Source: an uncultured Trueperaceae bacterium | GTDB lineage: Bacteria; Deinococcota; Deinococci; Deinococcales; Trueperaceae | Reading direction: 5' to 3' | Assembly (NCBI GenBank): GCA_937911855.1 | Contig: CALDPK010000261.1 | Span: 1 to 18,572 of the forward strand | DNA length: 18,572 bases | Position numbers and translations under genes: made by a program | The notes under the pieces: model-generated | Database searches by the model: none | What the model saw: only the letters and a program-made list of their open reading frames with translations | Told to the model about the DNA's origin: nothing | Shown: positions 1-9,055 of the stretch, in pieces | Position numbering within the stretch: position 1 is the stretch's first letter | How the letters are laid out: every line of letters begins with the position of its first letter

Positions 1-1287
1 CTTGGTGGCGTCCCCGCCGGCGAACACCTTGGGGTTGCTGGTGCGCATCTCCTGGTCGGTTACTGCGAAGCCGCGCTCCGTCTGCACGGCGAACTCGCCC
101 AGGATGTTGACGAGTTTCTCCTGACCGATCGCCTTGATCACCTGGTCGCAGTCAAGTACGAAGTGGCTGCCGGGGACCTCGCGGATGCCGCGCCGGCCGT
201 CAGGTCCGGGTTCGGTCATTTCCATGCGGACGCATTCCAGGCCGGTCACGCGGCCGTCCTCGCCCAGCACCCGGATGGGCTGGCTCAGGAAGCGGAACTC
301 GACGCCTTCCTGCTTCACGAAGTCGTACTCGAACTCGTAGGCGGGCATCTCGCGGTCGGTGCGGCGGTAGACGATGGTCACGCGTTCCGCTCCCAGCCGT
401 TTGGCGATGGTTGCGGCGTCGATGGCGGTGTTGCCGGCCCCGATGACTGCTACGTGCTGACCGACCGGAATGTCGTTCAGCAGTTCCAGGCCCTGCATCT
501 CCGCGAGTTTCGTGTCCGCGATGAAGGACAGGGCTTCGGTCACGCCCTGCAGTTCCTCGCCGGGTATGCGCATGTCCGGCACCTTGCCCATGCCAACGCC
601 CAGGAAGACCGCGTCGAAGTTCTCCAGGATCTCGCTGGCCGGCACGTCGACGCCGACCTCGATGCCGGTCCTTATCTCCACGCCCAGCGAACGGATGAAG
701 TCGACTTCCTTCAGGCTCACCCTCACCGGTTCGCGCATGACGACTATGCCGTAAGTGGACAGGCCGCCCGGCAGTTCGTTCTTCTCGAACACTGTCACTT
801 GGTGGCCTTCCAGCGCCAGCTGGCCGGCGCAGCTCAGGCCGGCCGGCCCGGCGCCGATGACCGCGACCTTGCGGCCGTTCGGCTGTTTCGGTTCGAACGG
901 CTGGATGCCCTTGTCGAACAGATGGTCGGTCGCGTAGCGCTGCAGCCTGCCGATCTCGATGGGCTTGTAATGGGCGCCCATGACGCAGGCGCCCTCGCAC
1001 AGCTCCTCGACGGGGCATACCCGGGCGCAGGTGGCGCCCAGCAGGTTCGATTCCAGGATGGTGATGGCCGAACCGGTTTCGTTGTCGGTAGCGATCTGGC
1101 GGATGAACAGGGGGATGTCGATGTGCGTGGGACAGGCCTGCACACAGGGGGCGTCGAAGCAGTACAGGCAGCGGTTGGCCTCAAGAGTCGCTTCGCGGTA
1201 CGTCATCGGCGGTTTTATCTCGCTGAAACGGTCGCGTAGCGATTCAAGGTCTGGCTGCGCCCGGTTGGCGGGACTCTTATCTGGCAT
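1..1287 (-). CDS. preT: PreT-like NAD(P)-dependent dihydropyrimidine dehydrogenase subunit (3' end outside window)
   Basis: The reading frame is open from an ATG at 1287 to the window edge (429 codons) with no stop, so the C-terminal end is missing. It belongs to the glutamate-synthase-small-chain-like flavoprotein family; E. coli PreT (about 412 residues) pairs with PreA to reduce uracil and thymine with NADH. Two N-terminal 4Fe-4S cysteine sets are visible: Cys40, 43, 48, 52 and Cys87, 91, 97, 101. An FAD Rossmann motif GAGPAG lies at 145-150, a pyridine-nucleotide motif GAGNTA at 283-288, and the second FAD signature (GGD) near 424-426. The start is supported by AAAGG eight bases upstream. 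preA would be expected downstream, beyond position 1. The dehydropyrimidine role is inferred from overall resemblance to PreT; another GltD-like electron-transfer subunit is the main alternative. Confidence 0.85.
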   Translation of the reverse strand, partial: MPDKSPANRAQPDLESLRDRFSEIKPPMTYREATLEANRCLYCFDAPCVQACPTHIDIPLFIRQIATDNETGSAITILESNLLGATCARVCPVEELCEGACVMGAHYKPIEIGRLQRYATDHLFDKGIQPFEPKQPNGRKVAVIGAGPAGLSCAGQLALEGHQVTVFEKNELPGGLSTYGIVVMREPVRVSLKEVDFIRSLGVEIRTGIEVGVDVPASEILENFDAVFLGVGMGKVPDMRIPGEELQGVTEALSFIADTKLAEMQGLELLNDIPVGQHVAVIGAGNTAIDAATIAKRLGAERVTIVYRRTDREMPAYEFEYDFVKQEGVEFRFLSQPIRVLGEDGRVTGLECVRMEMTEPGPDGRRGIREVPGSHFVLDCDQVIKAIGQEKLVNILGEFAVQTERGFAVTDQEMRTSNPKVFAGGDATK

Positions 1288-1332
1288 TCCAGCAACCTTT
1301 CTAGCCGAATACAACTGTGACCCCAGGCGGGC

Positions 1333-1345
1333 AGAAGTCACTTCT
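1333..1345. promoter_or_regulatory. Palindrome in preT leader, possible operator
   Basis: AGAAGT-C-ACTTCT is a perfect inverted repeat with a one-base centre. It lies about 18 to 30 bases downstream of the proposed preT -10 box, in the early transcribed region, a usual place for a repressor site. No regulator is encoded nearby, so the binding protein is unknown. Confidence 0.35.
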
Positions 1346-1362
1346 CTCGGTTTTGGTGCGTC

Positions 1363-1391
1363 ATTCTATGCTGGTACGCGCAAATAGTAAA
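1363..1391 (-). promoter_or_regulatory. Sigma-70-type promoter of preT
   Basis: On the minus strand TTTACT (1391-1386) and TAGAAT (1368-1363) are separated by exactly 17 bases. They match the -35 consensus at four of six positions and the -10 consensus at five of six. Transcription would start near 1356, giving a leader of roughly 70 bases before the preT ATG. Confidence 0.6.
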
Positions 1392-1436
1392 TGTCTACGG
1401 GCGAGCTAGGGTATGAACATCCTTGCCTGCGGCCTG

Positions 1437-1475
1437 CCAAAAAGAACCGCCCCGGGCCAAATGCAGCCCGGGGCG
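1437..1475 (-). terminator. Intrinsic terminator after the sigma factor gene
   Basis: A perfect 10-bp stem CGCCCCGGGC (1448-1457) / GCCCGGGGCG (1466-1475) closes an 8-base loop. On the minus strand it is followed by TTCTTTTTGG, a proper T-rich tract. It begins about 24 bases after the sigma factor stop codon, so it ends that transcript before preT. Confidence 0.85.
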
Positions 1476-1498
1476 ATACCAGTCTATTGTTGAGGACT

Positions 1499-3079
<1,581 letters not shown>

Positions 3080-3127
3080 TCAACCCTCCTGGTTGTCGCA
3101 TAATGCGTGAGAAACACGTGCCCACCT

Positions 3128-3142
3128 TGAACTCCCAGTTCA
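3128..3142. promoter_or_regulatory. Inverted repeat in rpoD leader
   Basis: TGAACT-CCC-AGTTCA is a perfect 6-bp inverted repeat about 50 bases upstream of the rpoD start codon. It could form a small leader hairpin or be a protein-binding site. No more specific assignment is possible. Confidence 0.3.
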
Positions 3143-3216
3143 GGAGTCCCGGATTCAGGCACGAAAAAGGTGCGTCACACCGAGGGAACACCCAGGGGAC
3201 GCTGTACCAGTCTGAC

Positions 3217-3225
3217 ATCCTAGCA
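3217..3225 (-). promoter_or_regulatory. Possible extended -10 promoter of rpoD
   Basis: On the minus strand TGCTAGGAT is an extended -10 element (TGn + TANNNT). No good -35 hexamer lies 16-18 bases upstream. It would give a leader of roughly 130 bases. The same TGCTANNNT form recurs before iolD, malE and the permuted SBP gene, which raises its credibility. Confidence 0.35.
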
Positions 3226-3309
3226 CGGATGTGCTGACTTTTGGGAATCTGAACCGCATTCAGGCGGCTGTTTCCTCATTATTCACTGTGGCCAGCACGG
3301 CACAGGCGG

Positions 3310-3315
3310 TATGGT
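3310..3315 (+). promoter_or_regulatory. Possible leaderless-type -10 box of iolC
   Basis: TATGGT matches TANNNT and ends exactly 7 bases before the ATG at 3323, the spacing expected if transcription begins at or next to the start codon. Leaderless mRNAs are common in Deinococcus. The -35 region (about 3286-3292, CTGTGGC) is poor, so this is tentative. If true, the ATG at 3311 would lie inside the promoter and could not be the start. Confidence 0.3.
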
Positions 3316-3322
3316 TGAGCGC

Positions 3323-4339
3323 ATGACCAAGGCTTTTGACCTCATCACGATGGGGCGCTCCAGCATCGACCTGTACTCCAACGACATCGGTGCTCCTTTC
3401 GAGCAGATCACGAGCTTCGCCGCCCTGGTAGGTGGCAGTCCACTGAACATTGCCGTGGGCGCCGCCCGGCTCGGCCTGTCCACGGGTCTGCTGACGGCTG
3501 TCGGTGAAGACAAGGTGGGCGATTTCATCCTTGAGTTCCTGCGCCGGGAAGGCGTGAACACCAGCTTCACGCCGCGCAAACCGACTGCACGTTCGAGCGC
3601 CGTGCTGCTCGGCATCGAACCGCCGGACCGTTTCCCGCTCGTTTTCTACCGCGACAACGCAGCTGACTTCCAGCTCGACATCGATGACGTGATCGCATCA
3701 CCCATTGCCGAGGCCGCCGCCCTCGAGGTCTCGGGCACCGGCCTGGCAAGGGAACCGTCGCGCAGCGCTACCTTCTTCGCGGCGGAGACCGCCCGGCGCG
3801 CAGGCACGACCGTTTACTTCGACCTGGATTTCCGGGCCGACCAGTGGCATGACCCGCGTGCCTACGGCGTCACGGCGCGTTCACTTCTGCCGCTGGTGGA
3901 CGTGGCCATCGGAACCGAAGAAGAACTGAACGCGATGATGCTCACCGACCCGGAGGACATCGAGATCAGCCACCAGCAGATTTCGGCGCCCGTGATCCGC
4001 GGTGACGTGGAGGCCAACATCCGCGCGGTCATGGAGATGCGCGGCGGCCCGGAAGCGCTCGTGGTCAAACGCGGTTCCTCCGGCGCCACTGTCCACCTGC
4101 GCAGCGGCGAGACGATTGTGGCGCCGGGTTTCCCTGTCGACGTCGTTAACGTGCTGGGCGCCGGTGACGCCTTCGCTGCCGGCCTGATCTACGGCCGGCA
4201 GAAGGGCTGGGACTGGCTGAAGAGCGCCCGGCACGGCAACGCCTGCGGCGCCATCGTCGTCACCCGTCAGGGCTGCGCCAACTCGATGGCCTCGCTCGCC
4301 GAAGTAAGCAGTTTCGTCAGCGAACGCGGCGGCTACTGA
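3323..4339 (+). CDS. iolC: 5-dehydro-2-deoxygluconokinase (PfkB family)
   Basis: IolC phosphorylates 2-deoxy-5-keto-gluconate (DKG) to DKG 6-phosphate, the fifth step of myo-inositol breakdown. The protein (338 residues from this start) opens with FDLITMGRSSIDLY, a hallmark of IolC-type PfkB kinases, has the GGSPLNIAVGAARLG substrate region, DLDFRADQWHDPRAYG in the middle, and the PfkB signature NVLGAGDAFAAG with the catalytic Asp at about residue 282. I prefer the ATG at 3323 over the in-frame ATG at 3311 because the protein then begins MTKAFDLIT as relatives do, and because TATGGT sits 7 bases upstream as for a leaderless transcript; the 3311 start has only AGGCGG close by. There is no fused aldolase domain. 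It faces iolB tail to tail, with no bases between the two stop codons. Confidence 0.92.
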   Translation: MTKAFDLITMGRSSIDLYSNDIGAPFEQITSFAALVGGSPLNIAVGAARLGLSTGLLTAVGEDKVGDFILEFLRREGVNTSFTPRKPTARSSAVLLGIEPPDRFPLVFYRDNAADFQLDIDDVIASPIAEAAALEVSGTGLAREPSRSATFFAAETARRAGTTVYFDLDFRADQWHDPRAYGVTARSLLPLVDVAIGTEEELNAMMLTDPEDIEISHQQISAPVIRGDVEANIRAVMEMRGGPEALVVKRGSSGATVHLRSGETIVAPGFPVDVVNVLGAGDAFAAGLIYGRQKGWDWLKSARHGNACGAIVVTRQGCANSMASLAEVSSFVSERGGY

Positions 4340-5164
4340 TCATTCCAGCGGCAGTTTGAGCCGGTCTTCGCGTCCCGCCCACTGGCCGCGTACCCAGGCC
4401 AGGTCGGGCTCGTCCCTGGCCACCCAGGAGGGCGTTTCACCCGCCAGGAAGTTCAGGTAGTACGCGTCGTAACCGGGCGCGGTCACCACGGGGTGGTAGC
4501 CCTCGCGGACGATGACGGTGTCGCCCTCCCCGACGCGCAGCAGTTCGTCCAGGCTGCGGTCATCGTTGTACAGCCGCTGCACGGCCCAGCCGTCCTGCGG
4601 CTGGAAGCGGTAATGGTAGATCTCCTCCAGGTCCACTTCCTCGGGTGGGTTCTGGACGTCGTGTTTGTGCGGCGGGTAGCTGCTCCAGTTGCCTGAGGGC
4701 GTGTACACTTCCACGCACAGCAGCTTCTCGGCGTCACCGGGGTCAAGGATGTGGGAGATCTGCCGGGTGACGTTGTGACCACCGCGGATCTCGATCTTCA
4801 CGTCCTGGGGAGTTATGAGCCGGGCTGGCAGGCGACCTTCGGCGGGAGCGAAGCCGACCGCCACTTCCAGGCCCGTGGTTGCTTCCAGCGTGAAGTCCGT
4901 GCCAGGCGGGATGTACACGGAGTAGGGGCGGCCAGCGAACACGTTGTCGCGTCCCGTGAAGCTCCAGTCGTTGCCGTCAACGGTTACGCGTGCTCCGCCG
5001 CTCAGGAAGACCAGCAACATCTCCTGGTCCTGGCTGTTGTCCGAGTACGTCTGGCCCGGTGTCATGCCATGGACGTGGAAAGCCAGGAAGCGCCAGCCCG
5101 CGTCTTTCACGGATACTTCCTGGCGGAAGCCGATAGCGGGGTTCAGGGGGACGACGTGTTTCAT
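4340..5164 (-). CDS. iolB: 5-deoxy-glucuronate isomerase
   Basis: IolB converts 5-deoxy-glucuronate to 2-deoxy-5-keto-gluconate, the substrate of IolC. It is a 274-residue KduI/IolB-type bicupin of usual length. Visible features are YIPPGTDFTLEA in the first cupin and the metal-site cluster YPPHKHD (163-169; His166, His168), EEIYHYRF (180-187) and GYHPV with His224. The start codon has a strong ribosome-binding site AAGGAGGA. The 20-base gap to iolG upstream holds only that site, so the two are cotranscribed. It is the last gene of the long minus-strand run; no hairpin terminator is visible beyond it because iolC starts its stop codon immediately. Confidence 0.96.
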   Translation of the reverse strand: MKHVVPLNPAIGFRQEVSVKDAGWRFLAFHVHGMTPGQTYSDNSQDQEMLLVFLSGGARVTVDGNDWSFTGRDNVFAGRPYSVYIPPGTDFTLEATTGLEVAVGFAPAEGRLPARLITPQDVKIEIRGGHNVTRQISHILDPGDAEKLLCVEVYTPSGNWSSYPPHKHDVQNPPEEVDLEEIYHYRFQPQDGWAVQRLYNDDRSLDELLRVGEGDTVIVREGYHPVVTAPGYDAYYLNFLAGETPSWVARDEPDLAWVRGQWAGREDRLKLPLE

Positions 5165-5184
5165 TCTCTCCTCCTTAAAGGGAG

Positions 5185-6207
5185 TCAGGAAGCCAGGCCG
5201 GGAATCTCGTCCAGGCTGACGGTGCGCTTCTCGTGCAGGCTTTTCGTGGCAGCCACGGCGACCCGCAGTGATTCGACCGCGTCACGTGGTCCCGGTCCGG
5301 GGGTGGTGCCGCTGCGCACGTCGGTGACAAAAGCCTGCAGTTCCAGGCGGTAGGCGTCGACGAACCGGTCGAGGAAATAGTTGAAGTAGTCGGCGTTCAT
5401 GCCATCGCGGCCGTAGCGCCACAGTTTGGTGGCCCGTTCGTCTTCACTCACGAGCTTGCCGTTCTCACCGTGCACTTCAACCCGCAGGTCGTAACCGTGC
5501 ACAGTGCGGCGCGAGTTCATGATCACGCCCAGCGCGCCGGTCGTGAACTCCAGGGTGAGCACGCTCGTGTCGACATCGTTCATCTCGAGCAGTTCCGGGT
5601 TTGCGAACACGCGCCCCAGGGCGGTGACGCGGTCGATCTCCCCCACCACGAAGCGGGCGGTATCGATGTCGTGGATGACCGAATCCAGGTAGATGCCGCC
5701 GGAGGTCAGGGCGTATTCGAGTGAGGGCGGCTCAGGATCGGATGACTGGCTGCGGAACAGCTCGACGTTGCCGATGGTGCCCAGTCTGACTTCGCGTGCC
5801 AGGGCGGCGTAACCGGGGTCGAAACGCCGGTTGAAGCCGATCTGGAACGGCACACCCCGCTCTTCCACCGTCCGCATGGCCCGGATGGTCTCGCCCAGGT
5901 CCAGCGCTACGGGTTTCTCGCAGAAGATCGCCTTGCCGGCCTGGGCAGCAAGCTCGATCTGGCCAGCGTGCAGCGAGGTAGGCGAGGCGATGAGTACAGC
6001 GTTTATCTCGTCGTTGCCGATGATGTCGTCGATGTCGGTGGTCGCCCGCGCGCCACCGTAGGCAGCGGACTGCGCGGCTGCCAGGCTGGCGTCCATGACC
6101 GTGACGAGCCGCGCCCCATCGATGGCACCAGCCAGGTTGCGGGCGTGCAGCCGGCCGATGCGGCCGGCGCCGATCACGCCGAATGACAGTTCCAGGTCAG
6201 CGTTCAC
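5185..6207 (-). CDS. iolG: Myo-inositol 2-dehydrogenase (Gfo/Idh/MocA family)
   Basis: IolG oxidises myo-inositol to scyllo-inosose (2-keto-myo-inositol) with NAD+, the entry step of the pathway. The 340-residue protein has the Rossmann motif GAGRIG (13-18), the family EKP motif with catalytic Lys98, and the active-site segment DSVIHDID with Asp175 and His179. I place the start at the GTG at 6207, whose GTGA overlaps the iolE stop by four bases, with AGG eight bases upstream. Upstream extension in the same frame exists but runs inside iolE and lacks homology to the family's N-terminus. Neighbouring iolE, iolD and iolB support the inositol assignment over other Gfo/Idh/MocA substrates; scyllo-inositol as an additional substrate cannot be excluded. 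Confidence 0.93.
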   Translation of the reverse strand: MNADLELSFGVIGAGRIGRLHARNLAGAIDGARLVTVMDASLAAAQSAAYGGARATTDIDDIIGNDEINAVLIASPTSLHAGQIELAAQAGKAIFCEKPVALDLGETIRAMRTVEERGVPFQIGFNRRFDPGYAALAREVRLGTIGNVELFRSQSSDPEPPSLEYALTSGGIYLDSVIHDIDTARFVVGEIDRVTALGRVFANPELLEMNDVDTSVLTLEFTTGALGVIMNSRRTVHGYDLRVEVHGENGKLVSEDERATKLWRYGRDGMNADYFNYFLDRFVDAYRLELQAFVTDVRSGTTPGPGPRDAVESLRVAVAATKSLHEKRTVSLDEIPGLAS

Positions 6208-7091
6208 AATGAGTACCTGTCTTTCAGGAGATGAAAAGCCCGCGACGAGACGGTCCGGGCGTCGTACCGGGCCGGATCCTGCTCGGCTTCGACGACATAC
6301 CAACCCTCATAACCGGCGGTCTTCAGCGCGCTGATCACGGGATCGAAGTCGATCATGCCAGCGCCGGGGGTGCAGAAGATGTTGTTGCGGACGGCCGTCG
6401 CGAAATCCCATGCTTCGCTGCGCGCCGTTTCAAGCACGCGGTAGCGGACGTCCTTGAGGTGCACGTAATCGATGCGCCCGGCCCAGCGCTCAGCGACGGC
6501 ACCGGGGTCGCCGCCGCCGTACAGGACGTGCCCGCTGTCGTAACACAGACCCACGAGCTCCGGGTCGAGCGAGTTCATGAGCCTGTCCGTCTCGTCGGGG
6601 CTCTCGATGACCGTTCCGCCGTGCGGGTGGATGGTCACGCGCATGTCCTGCGAGCGGGCGTAACTGCCGACCTCGTGCAGGGCGGTAACAAGCAGTTCCC
6701 AGCCCGCTTCGCTGAGCTTCTGTACCGTGTCCCGCTGACCCCGTGAATCCCAGTGCTGCGAGAAGCCGCCCTCAGCGAGCGTCGCGAACTTGGCTCCCGC
6801 CGCCTTGCAGAAGTCCACGTGCTGCCTGGCCAGTTCGACCTCCCGTGCCGTCTGTTCGGGCACCGTGAAGTTCGTCCAGCGGTAGGCGGCAGCGAGCACC
6901 AGGCCGTGGTTTGCAAGGCTGACCTTCAGCTCGGCCGGTTCGGGCGGGAAGCGGTAACTCATCTCGGTACCGTCGAAGCCGATGGCAGCTATCTCGGCCA
7001 TGACTTCCTGGCCGTCGCGGTCAGCACCCCAGTCGCGCAGGTCGTCGTTCACCCAGCCGATCGGGCCGACGCCCAGCGGGTTGCGGCTCAC
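6204..7091 (-). CDS. iolE: Inosose dehydratase (2-keto-myo-inositol dehydratase)
   Basis: IolE dehydrates scyllo-inosose to 3D-(3,5/4)-trihydroxycyclohexane-1,2-dione. It is a TIM-barrel protein of the xylose-isomerase-like family. From the GTG at 7091 it is 295 residues, matching the roughly 297 of Bacillus IolE. It opens with GVGPIGWVNDDL, typical of the family, and shows metal/substrate segments HPHGGT (155-160), CYDSGH (183-188), HLKD (211-214) and EAEQDP (268-273). The GTG overlaps the iolD stop (GTGA), with AAGGA seven bases upstream, so translation is probably coupled. A longer frame reaching further upstream lies inside iolD and is not supported. Confidence 0.95.
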   Translation of the reverse strand: MSRNPLGVGPIGWVNDDLRDWGADRDGQEVMAEIAAIGFDGTEMSYRFPPEPAELKVSLANHGLVLAAAYRWTNFTVPEQTAREVELARQHVDFCKAAGAKFATLAEGGFSQHWDSRGQRDTVQKLSEAGWELLVTALHEVGSYARSQDMRVTIHPHGGTVIESPDETDRLMNSLDPELVGLCYDSGHVLYGGGDPGAVAERWAGRIDYVHLKDVRYRVLETARSEAWDFATAVRNNIFCTPGAGMIDFDPVISALKTAGYEGWYVVEAEQDPARYDARTVSSRAFHLLKDRYSL

Positions 7092-8959
7092 AGGTGATCC
7101 TTCTGCTGGGCGCGGGACTTGTCGTACTCCCGGCGGGCGGCCTTGACGTCCTTCTGGCCGCTGACTGCCGCGACGGGCACGTCCCACCAGCCACCGAAGC
7201 CCGGCACCCGCTTCTCGGGATCGGTTTCCACCACGATGACGCGCACCCCGCCCAGTTCACGCGAGCCCTCGAGGGCGGACTGGAGTTCACCGACAGTCTC
7301 AACGTGGAACGCGTGCGCGCCGAGCGAGCGGGCGTGCGCCGCCAGGTCCAGATGCAGGTACGGTCCGTTCAGTGCTCCCTTGCTGTCACGGCTGCGCAGC
7401 TCGTTCAGGAAGCCGGGCGAGCCGACCGAACGCTGCAGACCGTGAATCGACTGGTAACCGTGGTTGTTAACGAGGATGACCGTGAACTCCAGGCCCTCGG
7501 CAACCGCAGTGACTATCTCGGAGTTCATCATCAGGTAGGTGCCGTCCCCGATGAACACGACCACTTCGCGTTCCGGTTCGGCCATCTTCACGCCCAGTGC
7601 CGCGGGGATCTCGTAACCCATGCAGGAGAAGCCGTACTCCAGGTGGTACGCCTTGGGATCCTCGGGCCGCCACAGTTTCAGCAGGTCGCCGGGCATGCTG
7701 CCGGCGGCGTTGATGACCGTGGCCTTGCCGCCGAAGACGTCGTTGGTCATGCCCATCACCTGGGACTGGGCGAGGCCGCCCCGGCTGCTGAAGTTGCGGA
7801 GTTCGTCCACAGTTTCGTCCCACTCACTCTTGAGGGCCGCGACCGCCTCCAGGTACGTCTGGTCGGGCGAACGCCGGCCGCCCAGTTCCTGCGCAAGCTG
7901 CCTCAGGCCGTCGCGCGCGTCAGCGACAAGCGGCAGCGCGGACAGTTTGAAGGCGTCGAGCGCAGCCACGTTGAGGCCGATGAACCGCACGTCTTCCGCC
8001 TGAAACGCGGTGCGTGACGAGGTGACGAAATCACCGAGGCGCGTGCCGATGGCAAGCACCAGGTCGGCTTCAGCCGCCAGGGCGTTGGCGGCACTGCCGC
8101 CGTTCACCCCGACCGGCCCGGCGTTCAGCGGGTGGTTCCAGGGCAGGACGCCTTTGCCCGCCTGCGTTTCAAGGACGGGGATGCCGTAAGTCTCAGCGAA
8201 CGACGACAGTTCCGCGCTCGCTTCTGAGTAGATCGCGCCGCCGCCCGCCACGATGACGGGCTTCTTTGCCGCGACCAGCAGCTCCGCGGCTGCCGTCAGC
8301 GGTCCGGCTTCGGCCGGCGGACGGCGCACGTGCCAGTCACGTTCGCGGAAAAACTCTTCGGGCCAGGTGAACGCCTCTGCCTGCACGTCCTCGGGCAGGC
8401 TCACCGTCACGGCTCCGGTCTCGGCCGGATCGGTCAGTACCCGCAGCGCAGCCAGCATGGTGGCCATCAGCTGCTCGGGACGCTCGATGCGGGCGTAGAA
8501 ACGTGAGACCGGCCTGAACGCCTCATTGACGGTCAGGTCGAACGACTGCGGGTGCTCGAGCTGCTGGAGCACCGGATCGGGTACGCGGTTCGCGAAGTAA
8601 TCACTGGGGAACAGCAGCACGGGCAGGCGGTTCACCGTCGCTCCGGCAGCCGCCGTGATCATGTTGAGCGAACCCGGGCCGATCGAGGCCGTGACGGCCT
8701 GTACCTGCAGCCGGTTGGTGTGCTTGGCGAACGCTGCGGCTGCGTGCACCATCCCCTGCTCGTTCTGGCCGCGCCAGCTCTGGAAGCCGTTACGGGCACC
8801 ATGCTCCTGCAGTGCCTGGCCGAGGCCGGCGACGTTGCCGTGTCCCAGGATCGCCCACATGCCGGGGATCAGCCGCTGGCGCACGCCGTCGCGCACCGAA
8901 TGTTGCGCAGCCAGGAATCTGACGAGCGCCTGGGCCACCGTCAAACGCACGGATGGCAT
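7088..8959 (-). CDS. iolD: Trihydroxycyclohexane-1,2-dione hydrolase, ThDP-dependent
   Basis: IolD hydrolytically opens the ring of trihydroxycyclohexanedione to give 5-deoxy-glucuronate, using thiamine diphosphate. The 623-residue protein has the three-domain layout of acetolactate-synthase-like enzymes. The N-terminal domain carries the catalytic glutamate in GQNEQGMVHAA, the central domain has VIVAGGGAIYSEA, and the C-terminal domain has the ThDP motif starting GDGTYLMMNSE and ending VNNHG. FGGWWDVPVA near the end is typical of IolD. I choose the ATG at 8959 because GGAGGT lies seven bases upstream and LTVAQALVRFL is the normal N-terminus. A 19-codon upstream extension has no such support. 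It is the first of four tightly spaced iol genes (iolD-E-G-B). Confidence 0.96.
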   Translation of the reverse strand: MPSVRLTVAQALVRFLAAQHSVRDGVRQRLIPGMWAILGHGNVAGLGQALQEHGARNGFQSWRGQNEQGMVHAAAAFAKHTNRLQVQAVTASIGPGSLNMITAAAGATVNRLPVLLFPSDYFANRVPDPVLQQLEHPQSFDLTVNEAFRPVSRFYARIERPEQLMATMLAALRVLTDPAETGAVTVSLPEDVQAEAFTWPEEFFRERDWHVRRPPAEAGPLTAAAELLVAAKKPVIVAGGGAIYSEASAELSSFAETYGIPVLETQAGKGVLPWNHPLNAGPVGVNGGSAANALAAEADLVLAIGTRLGDFVTSSRTAFQAEDVRFIGLNVAALDAFKLSALPLVADARDGLRQLAQELGGRRSPDQTYLEAVAALKSEWDETVDELRNFSSRGGLAQSQVMGMTNDVFGGKATVINAAGSMPGDLLKLWRPEDPKAYHLEYGFSCMGYEIPAALGVKMAEPEREVVVFIGDGTYLMMNSEIVTAVAEGLEFTVILVNNHGYQSIHGLQRSVGSPGFLNELRSRDSKGALNGPYLHLDLAAHARSLGAHAFHVETVGELQSALEGSRELGGVRVIVVETDPEKRVPGFGGWWDVPVAAVSGQKDVKAARREYDKSRAQQKDHL

Positions 8960-9022
8960 GAGTACACCTCCAACGGGCGGGGGCCTGGCGGCCGCCCTGT
9001 GCCCGGTATCATCCAACGGCTC

Positions 9023-9031
9023 AGCATAGCA
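9023..9031 (-). promoter_or_regulatory. Possible extended -10 promoter of iolDEGB
   Basis: In the 96-base birA-iolD gap the minus strand reads TGCTATGCT, an extended -10 element. The upstream hexamer at 16-18 bases spacing (around GTTTGC) is weak. It would give a leader of about 57 bases and let the iol genes be transcribed apart from the upstream cluster. Confidence 0.35.
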
Positions 9032-9055
9032 AAGGAGTCCTGCGGCAAACCGGCG

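Noticed and set aside
163..1239. 358-codon plus-strand frame opposite preT
   Set aside because: Composition-driven shadow; the minus frame has clear Fe-S, FAD and NAD motifs and a promoter with ribosome-binding site.
6207..6303. Upstream in-frame extension of iolG
   Set aside because: Lies within iolE, has no family resemblance, and the GTG at 6207 has suitable spacing to a ribosome-binding site.
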